Positions 42,783 to 53,499 of a stretch of DNA of 64,000 bases are shown here, piece by piece. Position 1 is the first letter of the stretch. Each line of letters begins with the position of its first letter. The translations under genes and the position numbers were made by a program. Origin of the DNA: Streptococcus mitis (GTDB lineage Bacteria; Bacillota; Bacilli; Lactobacillales; Streptococcaceae); NCBI RefSeq assembly GCF_009496155.1, contig NZ_WIJP01000005.1, positions 62,001-126,000 on the forward strand, in the 5' to 3' direction. The notes under the pieces were generated by a model. That model searched no databases and was not told where the DNA came from. It saw nothing but the letters and a program-made list of their open reading frames with translations.

Positions 42783-44072
42783 TTAATAAACATGTTTAGA
42801 TACGACTATACTATTTGGTTTTTCAAACTCTCGGTCAAGGTAAGCTTGGTAAGTTCCTGGTGCGATAAATCCTTTGGGTGAGAGGATATCGGTGCCAGCC
42901 TGACCGACTATGGTATCAGCCAAGAGCACACAGTTTGTAGATAAGACAAAGTAGGATTTAAACTTAGATTTGATAAATTTATAAAGTTCCCCATCTGTCT
43001 CATGTCTGATTTTATAAGCGTAGGTGTAGTCTTCCTTACCATCACCTGTCATGATTTTATCTGCACTTGGCTCCCATGGAATCGTCAGTTGTTTCAATTC
43101 AGCCAACTTTTTCTGAACTGCTTTTTCCATTTCAGGCGTCAAATCTATCCCATAACCAAAAAGCGTTTTTTGACTCTCACGTTTACATAGGTCAATGTAC
43201 TTGTCACGATCACAGAAATATAAGACACCATCTCCTACCATGCCAAATAAGGTCTCAGAAGACGGATCATAGTTGCCATAAGAAATAACACGGCCTTGAT
43301 AGCAGATATCCACATGACCAATTGCCGAAAACAGAGAGGTCTCAGCTGTATGAACAAAAATTTCAAGCTCCGCTGTCTTACCAGACTTCACCATTCCAAG
43401 ATGGATATCCTCTCTCTCATCAGCATTTTCCTGCATGAATTTGTTGATTTTTGCTAAAGTTCTTGCAGGGATGAGAGCGGCTAGGACAATAGGTAAGCTA
43501 ATTCTAATACGACGTTTGAGATGGTTTTTCCCAATTTCCCCTTCAAATAAGAAACCGTCACGGATATTGGACAGACCATAAAGGAAAAAATAAGCCCCTA
43601 ATACAAAGAGTTGAAAGACAGAATTTCCTGTAGAGGACAAAAGACTAGTCCCACCAAGAAAAACTAGTACGAGTCCATCTAGTAAGAGACGAAAACGAGG
43701 TCGAATTTTGTTTTTGCGGTAGAGAACATAGGTGACAAGGTTAATACTAGCATGAAAAATCTGATAAACTCCAATCACAAGAGCCAAAATATAAATCGGC
43801 ACATCCGTCGCAAGATTGGAGCCAAGCAAATATCCCAGCACTAACAATTTAACCAGTGCAACTCCCAAGGTGTCCGTTGACTGACTTTTTTTGAAAATAC
43901 GTAATACTAAATCTAAGACCGTTGCTATCCAAGCTAAAAACAGAACCAGTCGAATAACCTTTACTGGCAACCAAGTCCCCGTGACCATCAAGATGAGACC
44001 TAGCAGAACAAACAAGAACCCCTGAGCAAGTAATTTCTTACCTGTCAGACCTAAAGATAGAATTTTCGCCAT
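42783..44072 (-). CDS. Membrane protein with C-terminal papain-like (permuted) domain
   Basis: A 429-residue protein. Residues 1-200 hold six to seven membrane segments in the HdeD style. The soluble part 200-429 shows a His in FSAIGHVDICYQ near 238 and, later, a Cys in STNCVLLADTIV near 384. This His-before-Cys order is that of circularly permuted papain-like enzymes of the NlpC/P60 and YiiX groups. I infer an amidase or peptidase facing the cell surface. The start at 44072 follows AAAGG; an earlier in-frame start is weaker. It is upstream of the AI-2E type gene. Confidence 0.6.
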   Translation of the reverse strand: MAKILSLGLTGKKLLAQGFLFVLLGLILMVTGTWLPVKVIRLVLFLAWIATVLDLVLRIFKKSQSTDTLGVALVKLLVLGYLLGSNLATDVPIYILALVIGVYQIFHASINLVTYVLYRKNKIRPRFRLLLDGLVLVFLGGTSLLSSTGNSVFQLFVLGAYFFLYGLSNIRDGFLFEGEIGKNHLKRRIRISLPIVLAALIPARTLAKINKFMQENADEREDIHLGMVKSGKTAELEIFVHTAETSLFSAIGHVDICYQGRVISYGNYDPSSETLFGMVGDGVLYFCDRDKYIDLCKRESQKTLFGYGIDLTPEMEKAVQKKLAELKQLTIPWEPSADKIMTGDGKEDYTYAYKIRHETDGELYKFIKSKFKSYFVLSTNCVLLADTIVGQAGTDILSPKGFIAPGTYQAYLDREFEKPNSIVVSKHVY

Positions 44073-44094
44073 ATAAAAACCTTTCAACAATAAA

Positions 44095-44626
44095 AATTAA
44101 ACACTCCGATTAAACTGACTAGTAAATAGCCAACACTACAAACAGCCTGTGCCAGCAACATATGGTGACTAGAAATGACTGTAGTAATGTCACCATCTTG
44201 TCTTATGCACTTCTAAAATTTGTTATATTGATTAGAAGCCAGAGCTTATAAAAACTAGCTAAACTCGAGAGATAGACACAATTGCGACGAAAAAATGTAT
44301 AACCAATTCAACTTGTTAAGGTAAGAAAGCATTATTTCCAATCTATTAATTATTCATCTATTACCTATTATGACACAATATTCCCTATAGTTCAACTTTT
44401 TACTTGTTTTTATATTACACGGACTAAAAAGTTTTCAACAGTTGATTGCATTTGTTTTAATAAGTTTTAACCTTTCTTGGTTAGATAAAAAAAGAACCAT
44501 ACAGTTTAGAATCTGTATGGTTTTTGCCCCACTTTTGTCCCATTTTTAAATCATGACATTGAAAATACCTAAAATCACTTATATTTCAATATTTTTAATT
44601 GCTCTCAATATGAAAGTCCTTTCCAA
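44095..44626. other. AT-rich gap without a gene
   Basis: About 530 bases upstream of the 42783 gene. I find no credible ORF. A hairpin ACCATACAG...CTGTATGGTTTTT at 44497-44525 could be a terminator, and the motif CCCCACTTTTGTCCC that follows recalls sequence after the first tRNA (CCCCACTTTT near 40617). Confidence 0.5.
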
Positions 44627-44690
44627 ATCCCTGTAGGGGGCATCTAAATCAACAGGAAAAAGCCTTGATTTACAAGGCTTTTTTGTGTAG
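44627..44690 (+). repeat. Third copy of the tRNA-Lys 3' end and its terminator
   Basis: The 23 bases 44627-44649 equal 40527-40549 (3' part of the T-arm, acceptor strand and flank). They are followed by the same AAGCCTTG...CAAGGCTTTTTT hairpin as after both tRNA genes. No tRNA body is present. This is what a duplicated integration site at a tRNA 3' end looks like. Confidence 0.7.
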
Positions 44691-44727
44691 TCTTAGCACT
44701 AAAAAACGATAGAAAAAACACCCCTTC

Positions 44728-44782
44728 TGAACTGCACCCCAAAAGTTAGACAGAAAAAACCTAACTTTTGTGGCGCAGTTCA
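44728..44782. mobile_element. Short inverted-repeat element, insertion-sequence end remnant
   Basis: 22-base ends starting TGAACTGC are inverted copies with 20 of 22 matches, and only 11 bases lie between them. The ends resemble the terminal repeats of IS3-type elements whose sequence CACCCCAAAAGTTAGAC is common in streptococci; the family is from memory. It could also be just a hairpin. Confidence 0.4.
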
Positions 44783-44876
44783 TTCGCGCCACATAAAGTT
44801 ATTTAAGCATATCCTTTTCTCTCATTACCATTTTCTGTTATAATAAATTGTACTTCTAAAATAGAAAGGTCTTAAG

Positions 44877-46022
44877 ATGACAACTCTTATTAAACATAAA
44901 CGTGTAGAATTTTCAGAACTTTTTTATGACTTAGTTTTTGTTTTTGCAATTTCAAAAGTAACTACTTTAATTGACCATCTTCATAATGGTATTTTGACTT
45001 GGAATTCTTTCCTTGATTTTTTCATTGCTACTTTGTTTCTCATCGATTCCTGGATGATTCAAACCGATTATACCAATCGCTATGGAAAGAACTCTTTATT
45101 TAACATAGTAATCATGTTTATCAAAATGGGAATTTTACTCTTTATAGCCAATATGATTGGACCTGATTGGCAACAATATTTTCATTATCTCTGTTGGGCT
45201 ATTGGTACATTAACCCTTACCTTATTTTTTCAATATTTGGTTGAATTTTTTAGAAAATCAACCGATGATGCTAATCGGGAAAGTATCAAAGGTTTTCTAT
45301 GGATAACAGGTCTAGGAAGTTTAGGATTCTATCTAGCAGCTCTTCTTCCTATTTACCTTAGAGTCTATATCTTATTTGCTAGTATTCTGCTAACATTTAT
45401 TATGCCAAGTATCTTGCTTAATAAATGTTAGCATTACCAGGTAAATCTCCCCCATTTAATCGAGCGCATCTCCCTTCTTGTCATTATTATGTTTGGAGAG
45501 ATGATTACGGAGCTAGCTAACTTCTTTACAATCGAGAATTTCTCGATTTATTCGGTTCTTTATTTCATTATTATGATTTCTCTGTTCTTGTTTTATTTTG
45601 GTCAATTCGACCATGCTATTGATGAAAAATCTAATCAAAAGGGACTATTTCTAATTTACAGTCACTATCCTATTTTCATTGGACTTCTTATGATGACCGT
45701 TTCGATGAGTTTTCTTCTGAATCCTGAAGCTAATCGTCTCTTTGCAACCAGCTTCTCTTATATCGGATTTGGCCTCTTTCAAGCTGCTGTCCTAGTAAAT
45801 GGGCCCCATAACAAACACTATCTTCGCTATTCGAAAAGTTACTACTGTGTCCAAGCGACACTCTATCTGGCTGCCTTGATTCTCTCTTTAATCTTTGCTT
45901 CTAATCCTATAATAGTAGTGAGTATAACAACCATTTTAGCTCTAGCTATAGCCATTCATTTTATTTATTTTTATATGACACAGAATAAAAAATATTCCAA
46001 ATCTAACTGGGGGCTCTTTTAA
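44877..46022 (+). pseudogene. Low-temperature-requirement A (LtrA) protein, interrupted by an amber codon
   Basis: The reading frame runs 382 codons but codon 185 is TAG (45429-45431). The frame before and after it is the same (45489 minus 44877 is a multiple of 3), and the peptide across it continues the family sequence (VNLPHLIERISLLVIIMFGEMITE). About ten membrane segments are present in total, matching the LtrA family, whose role is unknown beyond cold growth in Listeria. I see this as one gene with a nonsense mutation, not two genes. Its ribosome site AAAGG is intact. Confidence 0.8.
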
Positions 46023-46035
46023 TGAGTTTATAACA

Positions 46036-46063
46036 TAAAAAAGCTTTGGGAACCAAGGCTTTT
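46036..46063. terminator. Terminator between ltrA and the GNAT gene
   Basis: AAAAAAGC-TTTGGGAACCAAG-GCTTTTTT, with an inner CTTTGG/CCAAGG pairing, lies between two convergent genes and can serve both. Confidence 0.7.
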
Positions 46064-46070
46064 TTGATTT

Positions 46071-46526
46071 CTATCTAAACTTTTTCATAAGGTATTTTCG
46101 TGCAGGTGCTTCAACTATTTGAACGATTTCAAATCCTTCTTTTTGATAAAGGTGCTGAGCTGCTTGATTTGCCTCGAAGACATTTAGAGAAATACTATCT
46201 ATGTCTCCATTTTCAAAGACCAAACTAACAAATTTCCTTAAAGCCTGCCTACCTAAGCCTTGTCCCTGTTTCTGGGGATTGATAAAAAATCTTCCAATAT
46301 GAAGATTGCTGTCTTCTTGCCTGATTTTCTGGATAAGTCCCACAAACTCTTGTCCATCAAAGATAGAAAAGATTCCTTCCAAATCTTGCAAGATTTGAAT
46401 TGTTAAAGGAAAAGGAATCATTGTCCCCATCCATTGTTCTTGAAAGGATTTGCCAAGGGAGTTAGACCATCGGCATACGAGCTGGGCATTTTCTGTGCTC
46501 ACATTTTCTTCAAAACGAATTGTCAT
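46071..46526 (-). CDS. GNAT-family N-acetyltransferase
   Basis: A 151-residue acetyltransferase starting MTIRFEEN behind GAGG. The acetyl-CoA loop is NPQKQGQGLGRQAL near residues 85-98, and HLYQKEGFEIVQ near 128-139 is the usual C-terminal strand. A start at 46559 (11 more codons) with AGGAG 11 bases away is also possible. TATAAT at 46565-46560 could be its -10 box. The acceptor is unknown. It diverges from the prepilin peptidase gene. Confidence 0.75.
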   Translation of the reverse strand: MTIRFEENVSTENAQLVCRWSNSLGKSFQEQWMGTMIPFPLTIQILQDLEGIFSIFDGQEFVGLIQKIRQEDSNLHIGRFFINPQKQGQGLGRQALRKFVSLVFENGDIDSISLNVFEANQAAQHLYQKEGFEIVQIVEAPARKYLMKKFR

Positions 46527-46595
46527 CTTGACCTCACTATCTTGTTTATGTTTCTCCATTATACTACTTCTCCTATTTTTTACGAATAGATAAGT

Positions 46596-47255
46596 ATGAT
46601 AGATATTTATTTTTTTCTTGTCGGGAGCATTCTCGCTTCCTTTCTTGGTTTGGTCATTGACCGTTTCCCTGAGCAATCCATTATCCGACCGGCTAGTCAC
46701 TGCGATTCTTGTCAGACTCGCTTGCGTCCCTTAGATTTGATTCCGATTATCTCCCAAGTAATTGGTCGCTTTCGCTGTCGCTACTGCAAGGCTCGCTATC
46801 CATTCTGGTATGCCATCTTTGAACTAGGCTTAGGGCTCCTCTTTCTATCTTGGTCTTTGGGATTACTTTCCTTGGGACAAGTCGTCCTCATAACTGCTGG
46901 CTTGACCTTGGGCATCTACGACTTTCGCCATCAAGAATATCCCTTACTAGTCTGGATGACTTTCCACCTACTCCTAATGGCCTGCTCTGGATGGAATCTG
47001 GTCATGGCCGTCTTCCTTATCCTTGGAATCATGGCTCATTTTATCGATATCCGCATGGGTGCAGGGGATTTTCTCTTTCTTTCTTCTTGCGCTCTCGTCT
47101 TTAGCGCGACCGAATTACTGATCTTGATTCAGTTTGCTTCTGCGACGGGCATCCTGGCCTTTCTCCTGCAAAAGAAAAAGGAAAGACTTCCTTTCGTGCC
47201 TTTCCTTTTACTCGCTGCTTGCATGATTATTTTTGGTAAGCTACTGCTTGTTTGA
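46596..47255 (+). CDS. cclA: Type IV prepilin peptidase of the competence system
   Basis: Cleaves and N-methylates the prepilins (ComGC and others) needed for DNA uptake. The 219-residue membrane protein has the N-terminal zinc-like pairs CDSC (34-37) and CRYC (58-61). The aspartate pair of the peptidase lies in [12 protein letters not shown] (about 110) and [11 protein letters not shown] (about 158). Pneumococcus calls it CclA; comC is the Bacillus-type name. It overlaps the trpA end by 29 bases tail to tail. A cin-box was not clearly found in front. Confidence 0.9.
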   Translation: MIDIYFFLVGSILASFLGLVIDRFPEQSIIRPASHCDSCQTRLRPLDLIPIISQVIGRFRCRYCKARYPFWYAIFELGLGLLFLSWSLGLLSLGQVVLITAGLTLGIYDFRHQEYPLLVWMTFHLLLMACSGWNLVMAVFLILGIMAHFIDIRMGAGDFLFLSSCALVFSATELLILIQFASATGILAFLLQKKKERLPFVPFLLLAACMIIFGKLLLV

Positions 47256-48003
47256 TAAAGTCCTGAATTGGCTCTCCTTGGTGGAGAGCTTTTACAATTT
47301 TCGAACCGACGATAACACCATCTGACACCGCATTGAAGCGTTCTACATCGGCTTGACTAGATACGCCAAAACCTGTCAAGACTGGGATATCAGCCACATG
47401 ATGCAATTGTGCCAAGTGCTTGTCCAAGTCTGCACGATAATTGCCAGATTTCCCTGTCACCCCATTGATGGCAACTGCATAGACGAATCCTTCTGCCCCT
47501 TCAATCAACTCTTTCTGACGCTCAATCCCTGTGGTCAAGCTTACTAAAGGAATCAAAGCAATGTCTGTGTCTGCCAAAAAAGGCTCTACAAAGTTGGCAT
47601 GCTCATGAGGCAGGTCTGGAATAATCAAGCCCTTAACCGCTGTATCTGCCAAACCTTTAACAAAATTCTCCACACCGTACTGAAAGAGGGGGTTGAAGTA
47701 GGTCATGATGACCAGCGGAACCTCTGTTTCAATGGTTTTCAAGGTTTCAACCAAAGCCTGGGTAGAAGTCCCGTGGGCTAAACTGCGCAAGCCAGCTTCT
47801 TCGATAACAGGTCCATCTGCAACAGGGTCTGAAAAGGGAATGCCCACTTCAATGGCAGAGACACCCAAATCTTCTAAAAAGTGTATTGTTTCTCCGAGTC
47901 CATCCAAACCTTTCTCATGGTCTCCAGCCATGATATAGGGAACAAAAATTCCTTTTCCAGCTGCTTTAATAGCATTCAATTTTTCTGTTAGTGTCTTAGG
48001 CAT
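47227..48003 (-). CDS. trpA: Tryptophan synthase alpha chain
   Basis: Cleaves indole-3-glycerol phosphate to indole and glyceraldehyde 3-phosphate. The 258-residue start [13 protein letters not shown] at 48003 matches the family; the longer frame overlaps trpB. Catalytic Glu in [20 protein letters not shown] [16 protein letters not shown] near 53-68 and Asp in this same loop are present. It overlaps the trpB end by eight bases. It is the last gene of trpEGDCFBA. Confidence 0.95.
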   Translation of the reverse strand: MPKTLTEKLNAIKAAGKGIFVPYIMAGDHEKGLDGLGETIHFLEDLGVSAIEVGIPFSDPVADGPVIEEAGLRSLAHGTSTQALVETLKTIETEVPLVIMTYFNPLFQYGVENFVKGLADTAVKGLIIPDLPHEHANFVEPFLADTDIALIPLVSLTTGIERQKELIEGAEGFVYAVAINGVTGKSGNYRADLDKHLAQLHHVADIPVLTGFGVSSQADVERFNAVSDGVIVGSKIVKALHQGEPIQDFIKQAVAYQK

Positions 48004-49219
48004 GAGCTTCTCCCTTCTTTGCTGCATCTGCTTCCAAGCGGTCTTTGACTTGAACCACATCCTTGTCCCCACGACCTGATAAACAGACAATCATAGACTT
48101 GTCTGGGCCCAGTTCTTTGGCCAATCTCACCGCAAAGGCAATAGCGTGACTAGATTCCAAGGCTGGGATAATTCCTTCCACACGAGACAAGAGCTGGAAT
48201 CCTTCCAAGGCTTCTTCGTCTGTCACAGGAACATAGCTGGCACGTTTGATATCGTGGTAGTGAGAATGTTCTGGACCGATGCCAGGATAGTCCAAACCTG
48301 CTGAGATAGAGAAGGCTTCAAGAATTTGACCATGGGCATCTTGGAGCACATCCATGAGAGAACCGTGAAGAACACCCGGACGACCCTTAGTCAAGGTAGC
48401 TGCGTGATGCTCTGTATCCACACCAAGTCCTGCTGCTTCAGCTCCATACATAGCTACTGACTCATCTTCTACAAATGGATGGAAGAGCCCGATAGCATTC
48501 GACCCACCACCAACACAGGCTACTAGGGCATCTGGTAAATCTTGACCTGTTAAGTCACGGTACTGTTGTTTAGCTTCTCTACCGATGACACTTTGGAAGT
48601 CACGAACGATTTCTGGGAATGGATGAGGCCCCAAGGCAGAACCAAGGATATAGTGGGTATCATCGATATTAGCTACCCATGAACGAAGAGCTGCATTGAC
48701 CGCATCCTTGAGCACACGCGAACCGTCTGTCACTGCCTCAACCTTGGCTCCCAAAAGCTCCATACGGAAGACATTGAGAGCTTGGCGTTTGACATCTTCC
48801 TCACCCATGTAGATAGTACATTCCATGTTAAAGAGGGCTGCAGCTGTTGCAGTTGCTACACCGTGCTGACCAGCACCTGTTTCAGCGATAATTTTCTTTT
48901 TACCCATGCGTTTAGCAAGCAAAACTTGTCCCAAGGCATTGTTAATCTTGTGGGCTCCTGTATGGTTAAGGTCTTCACGTTTAAGATAAATCTTGGCTCC
49001 GCCAATATGCTGGGTCAAGTTTTTTGCGTAGTAAAGGGGAGTTTCACGCCCCACATACTGGCGCAAGAGTTGGTTTAATTCCTCTTGGAAACTTGGGTCT
49101 GCCTGACTTTCACGGTAGGCCTTCTCCAACTCCAAAACTGCTGTCATCAATGTTTCTGGGACAAAACGTCCGCCGAATTTTCCATAAAATCCATCTTTAT
49201 TTGGTTCCTGATATGCCAT
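47996..49219 (-). CDS. trpB: Tryptophan synthase beta chain (operon copy)
   Basis: Joins indole with serine to give tryptophan. The 407-residue protein has the PLP lysine in [18 protein letters not shown] (Lys near 92) and the phosphate-binding GGGSNAIG near residue 235. It overlaps trpF by 23 bases and trpA by eight bases. A second, clearly different trpB lies 4.6 kb upstream at 53780 with its own T-box. Confidence 0.96.
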   Translation of the reverse strand: MAYQEPNKDGFYGKFGGRFVPETLMTAVLELEKAYRESQADPSFQEELNQLLRQYVGRETPLYYAKNLTQHIGGAKIYLKREDLNHTGAHKINNALGQVLLAKRMGKKKIIAETGAGQHGVATATAAALFNMECTIYMGEEDVKRQALNVFRMELLGAKVEAVTDGSRVLKDAVNAALRSWVANIDDTHYILGSALGPHPFPEIVRDFQSVIGREAKQQYRDLTGQDLPDALVACVGGGSNAIGLFHPFVEDESVAMYGAEAAGLGVDTEHHAATLTKGRPGVLHGSLMDVLQDAHGQILEAFSISAGLDYPGIGPEHSHYHDIKRASYVPVTDEEALEGFQLLSRVEGIIPALESSHAIAFAVRLAKELGPDKSMIVCLSGRGDKDVVQVKDRLEADAAKKGEAHA

Positions 49220-49796
49220 GCTTTACCCTCTCTATAAATCTTCTAATCTTTTCATGATCTTTTTGTCCATCTGTCTCCACTCCGCTTGATACATCTACTG
49301 CATAGGGAGTAAAGTGGTGAATTGCTTGTACTACATTGTCTTCATTAAGCCCACCTGCGATAAAGAAGGGCTGAGTTAGTCCAATCGTATCCAGTTGACC
49401 CCAGTCAAAGGTCTTGCCACTCCCAGCCACAGGGGCATCAAAGAGTAGATAGTCTGCCTGAGAATTGGGCACATGACCCTCTCCATCCACCTGCACAGCC
49501 TGAATGCTGGCACAAGGCAAATCCTCAAACAAATCATCTGCCACCTGACCGTGAACTTGTACCAAGTCCAAGCCAACTTTGTCAATCGCTTCTAACAGTT
49601 CTACCCGACTTGGTGAAACAAATACACCAACCTTTTTGACATCTGCAGGAATAAGCTTTGCCAGCTCAGCAGCCTGATCCAAAGTCACCTGTCTTTTACT
49701 AGGTGCCAAGACAAAACCGATGTAGTCTGCTCCTGCTGATACGGCTGTTTCCACCGCTTCCTTGGTCGATAATCCGCAAATTTTAACCTTTGTCAA
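49197..49796 (-). CDS. trpF: Phosphoribosylanthranilate isomerase
   Basis: Amadori rearrangement of phosphoribosylanthranilate to the carboxyphenylamino-deoxyribulose phosphate. The 199-residue TIM-barrel begins [15 protein letters not shown] with the catalytic Cys7, and the second acid Asp lies in [11 protein letters not shown] or [11 protein letters not shown] near 177. It is between trpC and trpB with overlaps at both ends. Confidence 0.94.
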   Translation of the reverse strand: MTKVKICGLSTKEAVETAVSAGADYIGFVLAPSKRQVTLDQAAELAKLIPADVKKVGVFVSPSRVELLEAIDKVGLDLVQVHGQVADDLFEDLPCASIQAVQVDGEGHVPNSQADYLLFDAPVAGSGKTFDWGQLDTIGLTQPFFIAGGLNEDNVVQAIHHFTPYAVDVSSGVETDGQKDHEKIRRFIERVKHGISGTK

Positions 49797-50550
49797 TTTG
49801 CAACTCCTTGATTCTCTGGGCTACATCTTCTGCCTGCATGAGAGCTGTCCCTACTAAAATTCCGTTAAAGTATGGCGCTACTCGTTCCGCATTCTGCCCT
49901 GTGAAAATAGCAGATTCAGAAATGTACAAGCAATCATCTTTGAAATGTTTAGCCAAATCTACACTGGTCTGCAAGTCAACTTCAAAGGTGGTCAAGTTGC
50001 GATTATTGACCCCGATAATCTCAGCACCAAGTCTATGGGCTACTTCTAGTTCAGCTAGATTGTGGGTTTCCACCAAGACTTCCAGACCAAGCTCTATCGC
50101 GTATTCGTAAAGTTCCTTGAGTCGTTCTTCGGACAAGGCAGCCACAATGAGCAAAATGACTGTCGCACCAGCATTACGGGCACGTATGATTTGCTTTTCA
50201 TCGATGATAAAGTCCTTGTTGAGCGTTGGAATCTGTACCTGACTGGAAATCTCCCGTAGATAATCCAGGTGCCCTTTAAAGAAAACTTCATCTGTCAGAA
50301 CAGAAATCATCACTGCTCCGTTCGCTTCATAAGTCTGGGCCTGTTGCACGATATCCACATCGAGATTGATATCTCCCAGACTAGGACTAGCTTTCTTGAC
50401 CTCAGCGATTACCTGCAAGCGTTCCTGATGATTCTTCAAAAATTCTGCCAAGCGATAGGTTTGACGCAGGGGCTGGATTTCCTCCAGCTCCATCTGATCG
50501 ACCTCACGCGCCTTCTGCTCCAAGATTCGTGCTAAAAATTCCTGACTCAT
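49783..50550 (-). CDS. trpC: Indole-3-glycerol phosphate synthase
   Basis: Closes the indole ring. The 255-residue TIM-barrel has the catalytic [15 protein letters not shown] (about 46-60), [12 protein letters not shown] near 110 and [14 protein letters not shown] near 176. Start and end overlap trpD and trpF by a few bases. Confidence 0.95.
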   Translation of the reverse strand: MSQEFLARILEQKAREVDQMELEEIQPLRQTYRLAEFLKNHQERLQVIAEVKKASPSLGDINLDVDIVQQAQTYEANGAVMISVLTDEVFFKGHLDYLREISSQVQIPTLNKDFIIDEKQIIRARNAGATVILLIVAALSEERLKELYEYAIELGLEVLVETHNLAELEVAHRLGAEIIGVNNRNLTTFEVDLQTSVDLAKHFKDDCLYISESAIFTGQNAERVAPYFNGILVGTALMQAEDVAQRIKELQIDKG

Positions 50551-51551
50551 TTTTGGTACTCCTGTAACAGTCTAAGTTTTTCAAGGGCCTTGCCACTAGC
50601 AATGACTTGACGGGCCAAGGCAACTCCATCCTTGATACTAGCCACCTTACCATTAGCATAGAAACCAAGACCAGCATTTAAGACCGTCGTTTCCAAGAAT
50701 GGACTTGGTTCGTTTTTCAGAACGCTGAGCAAAATTTCTGCATTTTCCTGAGCATTTCCTCCACGAATATCTTCGATATCGTAGCCTTCCATTCCCAAAT
50801 CCTCTGGGGTAAAGCTTGACAAGCTGATTTCGCCATTTTCAAGAAGAGCAATCTTGGTTGTTCCATTCAAGCCAGCTTCATCCAACCCTTCTGGCCCAGC
50901 AACCACGATGGCACGTTTGCGACCCATATTTTTCAAAACCTGAGCCGTACTTTCTAGAAGTTCTGGACGACTAATTCCAAGAAGCTGTGTTTCCAAGGCC
51001 ATTGGGTGAATCAGGGGACCAGTCAAGTTCATAATCGTTGGAATTCCCAATTCCAAACGAGCTGGCATGATGTATTTCATAGCTGGGTGCATATTTTTGG
51101 CAAAGAGAAAGACGATGCCAGTTTTATCAAAAACCTTACCTAGTTCAGCTGGTTTAAGGTCTAGGTTGATACCCAAGGCTTCAAGGACATCTGCAGAACC
51201 AGATTTAGAAGAAATCGAGCGGTTACCGTGTTTTGCCATATGAACACCACCACCAGCCAAGACAAAGGCTGCAGTTGTCGAGATGTTAAAGCTGAAAGAC
51301 TTGTCCCCACCTGTACCACAGTTGTCCATGGCATCATGAATCTCAGTTGGAATATGTTGGGCATGTCCTCTCATGACTTGGGCAATGGCTGTGCGTTCTT
51401 CAGGTGTTTCCCCCTTCATCTTAAGAGCCAAAAGGAGAGAAGCAATCTGTGCCTCCGTTACACGCCCAGTTACGATACGCTCAATGACATCCGTCATTTC
51501 CACACCTGATAAATTTTCAAATTTTGCTAGTTTTTCAATAATCTCTTTCAT
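50547..51551 (-). CDS. trpD: Anthranilate phosphoribosyltransferase
   Basis: Adds phosphoribose from PRPP to anthranilate. The 334-residue protein has [18 protein letters not shown] near residues 75-92 (the PRPP loop) and [23 protein letters not shown] near 105. It overlaps trpC by four bases and follows trpG by ten. Confidence 0.95.
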   Translation of the reverse strand: MKEIIEKLAKFENLSGVEMTDVIERIVTGRVTEAQIASLLLALKMKGETPEERTAIAQVMRGHAQHIPTEIHDAMDNCGTGGDKSFSFNISTTAAFVLAGGGVHMAKHGNRSISSKSGSADVLEALGINLDLKPAELGKVFDKTGIVFLFAKNMHPAMKYIMPARLELGIPTIMNLTGPLIHPMALETQLLGISRPELLESTAQVLKNMGRKRAIVVAGPEGLDEAGLNGTTKIALLENGEISLSSFTPEDLGMEGYDIEDIRGGNAQENAEILLSVLKNEPSPFLETTVLNAGLGFYANGKVASIKDGVALARQVIASGKALEKLRLLQEYQK

Positions 51552-51561
51552 CCTAGTTTCC

Positions 51562-52128
51562 TCACTTTACAACCTTCTCGATAAAATTCCGAATAGAAGA
51601 CAAGCCGTCTGGCGTTCCGATACTTTCTGGATGGTACTGGAAGCCATAAATTGGTAGGTTTTTGTGTTGAATTCCCATAATGGCCTGGTCATCAGTTGAA
51701 CGAGCTGTCACTTCGAAGTCTTCTGGCATTTCCTCAATTAAAATACTGTGGTAACGCATGACCGCACGGCCATCCTCAATACCTTGATACAAAACAGATG
51801 GCGCTTCAAAGTTGATATTACTCTGTTTCCCATGCATGACTTTGGGAGCCAAACCTAACTTACCACCAAAGACTTCTGCAATGGCTTGGTGACCCAAACA
51901 AATCCCAAGAATCGGCTTTTTGCCAGCAAAGTCACGAATCATGTCTTCCATCTTACCAGCATCAACTGGCCAACCAGGACCAGGAGAAAAGACCAGACCA
52001 TCTGCTTTTTCAGCTTCTTCATACAGCTTGGGATCATCATTTCTCAAGACCTGAACTTCTGCGAAATTTCCAATGTATTGAGCCAAGTTATAGGTAAAAG
52101 AATCATAGTTGTCAATCAATAAAATCAT
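51562..52128 (-). CDS. trpG: Anthranilate synthase glutamine amidotransferase component
   Basis: Delivers ammonia from glutamine to TrpE. The 188-residue class I amidotransferase has the nucleophile Cys in [12 protein letters not shown] near residue 77, and the His-Glu pair in [10 protein letters not shown] near 169. It overlaps trpE by four bases. It may also serve folate synthesis if no pabA exists, but that cannot be seen here. Confidence 0.94.
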   Translation of the reverse strand: MILLIDNYDSFTYNLAQYIGNFAEVQVLRNDDPKLYEEAEKADGLVFSPGPGWPVDAGKMEDMIRDFAGKKPILGICLGHQAIAEVFGGKLGLAPKVMHGKQSNINFEAPSVLYQGIEDGRAVMRYHSILIEEMPEDFEVTARSTDDQAIMGIQHKNLPIYGFQYHPESIGTPDGLSSIRNFIEKVVK

Positions 52129-53486
52129 GGTCTTAGTTCTCCAATTCTAGTCATAGATTTAGCCTTGTTAATGGTTTCTTGGTATTCATTTTGGGCGACA
52201 GAGTCGTATACAATTCCTGCCCCAGCCTGCACATAGGCTGTTTGATTTTTGAGAATCATAGTTCGGATGGCAATGGCGAAATCCATATCACCCGTCGCAG
52301 ACAAGTAGCCGATTGCTCCTGCGTATACGCCCCGTTTTTCTGTTTCCAGTTCATAGATCCGTCTCATAGCTCGAATCTTTGGTGCTCCAGAAACTGTTCC
52401 AGCAGGAAGTGTTGATTTCAAGGCATCCATAGCAGTGAGTTCTGGAAGCAAACGCCCCTTGACCACACTGGTCAAATGCATGACGTAGCGGAAGAGCTCT
52501 ACTTCCATATACTTGGTAACTTGGACACTTGCTGTTTCAGAGATGCGACCAATATCATTACGACCTAAGTCTACCAACATTCGATGCTCTGCTGTTTCCT
52601 TCTCATCCGAAAGCAGGTCTGTCGCCAAATCCTTGTCTTCTTCATCCGTAGCTCCTCTTGGTCGCGTCCCTGCAATCGGATTGGTTGTTACGATGCCATT
52701 TTTGACAGAAACCAAACTTTCTGGACTGGCACCGATGATTTGATAATCCCCAAAATCATAGAAATAAAGGTAATTAGAAGGATTAGTCACGCGAAGATTT
52801 CTGTAGAAGTCAAATGGATTTCCAGTAACTTCTGCTGAAAAACGCTGACTGAGTACACATTGAAACATATCCCCGTTACGAATCAAGTCACGAGCTGTTT
52901 CTACCATTTCCTCAAACTTCTGAGGAGCGATATGGGATTTGAAGTCAAGTGGTGATAAATCCAAATCTTCAAATTCATTTGGAGCAGGAATGCGTAATTC
53001 CTCAAGCACTTGATTCAAAGCTTTTTCCAAGTCTTCTTGACTGCGCTCACTATAAAGAGCATCCTCGATGACATGGATTTTTTCCTTCTTGTGGTCAAAG
53101 ACCATGTAACTCTCATAGACGAAGAAATGCATGTCTGGCGTTCCAATTGTATCTTGAGGAATTTGACCAATTTCTTCATAAAGAGAAATCATATCGTAAC
53201 CCACAAAACCAATGGCTCCTCCACCAAAAGGTAGGTCTGAATGGTGTTGGCTCTTATAAGTTACTTCATAAAGGAAATCCAAGGGATCACGATCAATCAC
53301 TTGCCCATTTTGATAAAGAACTCCATTTTCAAACTTAATCTCAAAAACAGGATTATAGGCTAAGATAGAAAAACGAGCTGTTTCCTTGTCTCTCGGAATA
53401 CTCTCTAAAATAACCTTGTGTTGCCCCTTTAGGCGCATATAAGCCAAGATTGGTGATAAGACATCTCCATGAATGATTCGTTCCAT
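52125..53486 (-). CDS. trpE: Anthranilate synthase component I
   Basis: Converts chorismate to anthranilate with ammonia from TrpG. The 453-residue start MERIIHGDVLSPILAYMRL at 53486 is preceded by GAAAGGG; a longer frame runs into the T-box leader. The C-terminal chorismate-binding domain has NPSNYLYFYDFG, the PIAGTRPRG motif near 292 and GTVSGAPKIRAM near 383. The Trp feedback site with LLESxx-type ILESIPRDKE near residue 27 is present. First gene of trpEGDCFBA behind a T-box. Confidence 0.95.
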   Translation of the reverse strand: MERIIHGDVLSPILAYMRLKGQHKVILESIPRDKETARFSILAYNPVFEIKFENGVLYQNGQVIDRDPLDFLYEVTYKSQHHSDLPFGGGAIGFVGYDMISLYEEIGQIPQDTIGTPDMHFFVYESYMVFDHKKEKIHVIEDALYSERSQEDLEKALNQVLEELRIPAPNEFEDLDLSPLDFKSHIAPQKFEEMVETARDLIRNGDMFQCVLSQRFSAEVTGNPFDFYRNLRVTNPSNYLYFYDFGDYQIIGASPESLVSVKNGIVTTNPIAGTRPRGATDEEDKDLATDLLSDEKETAEHRMLVDLGRNDIGRISETASVQVTKYMEVELFRYVMHLTSVVKGRLLPELTAMDALKSTLPAGTVSGAPKIRAMRRIYELETEKRGVYAGAIGYLSATGDMDFAIAIRTMILKNQTAYVQAGAGIVYDSVAQNEYQETINKAKSMTRIGELRP

Positions 53487-53499
53487 TGTAATTTCCCTT

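Noticed and set aside
40470-44690. Prophage at the tRNA-Lys site
   Set aside because: No integrase, capsid, terminase or lysis genes; only repeat ends and membrane protein genes are seen.
45489-46022. Separate 177-residue membrane protein gene
   Set aside because: It is in frame with the upstream ORF and continues LtrA across a single TAG, so it is part of one broken gene.
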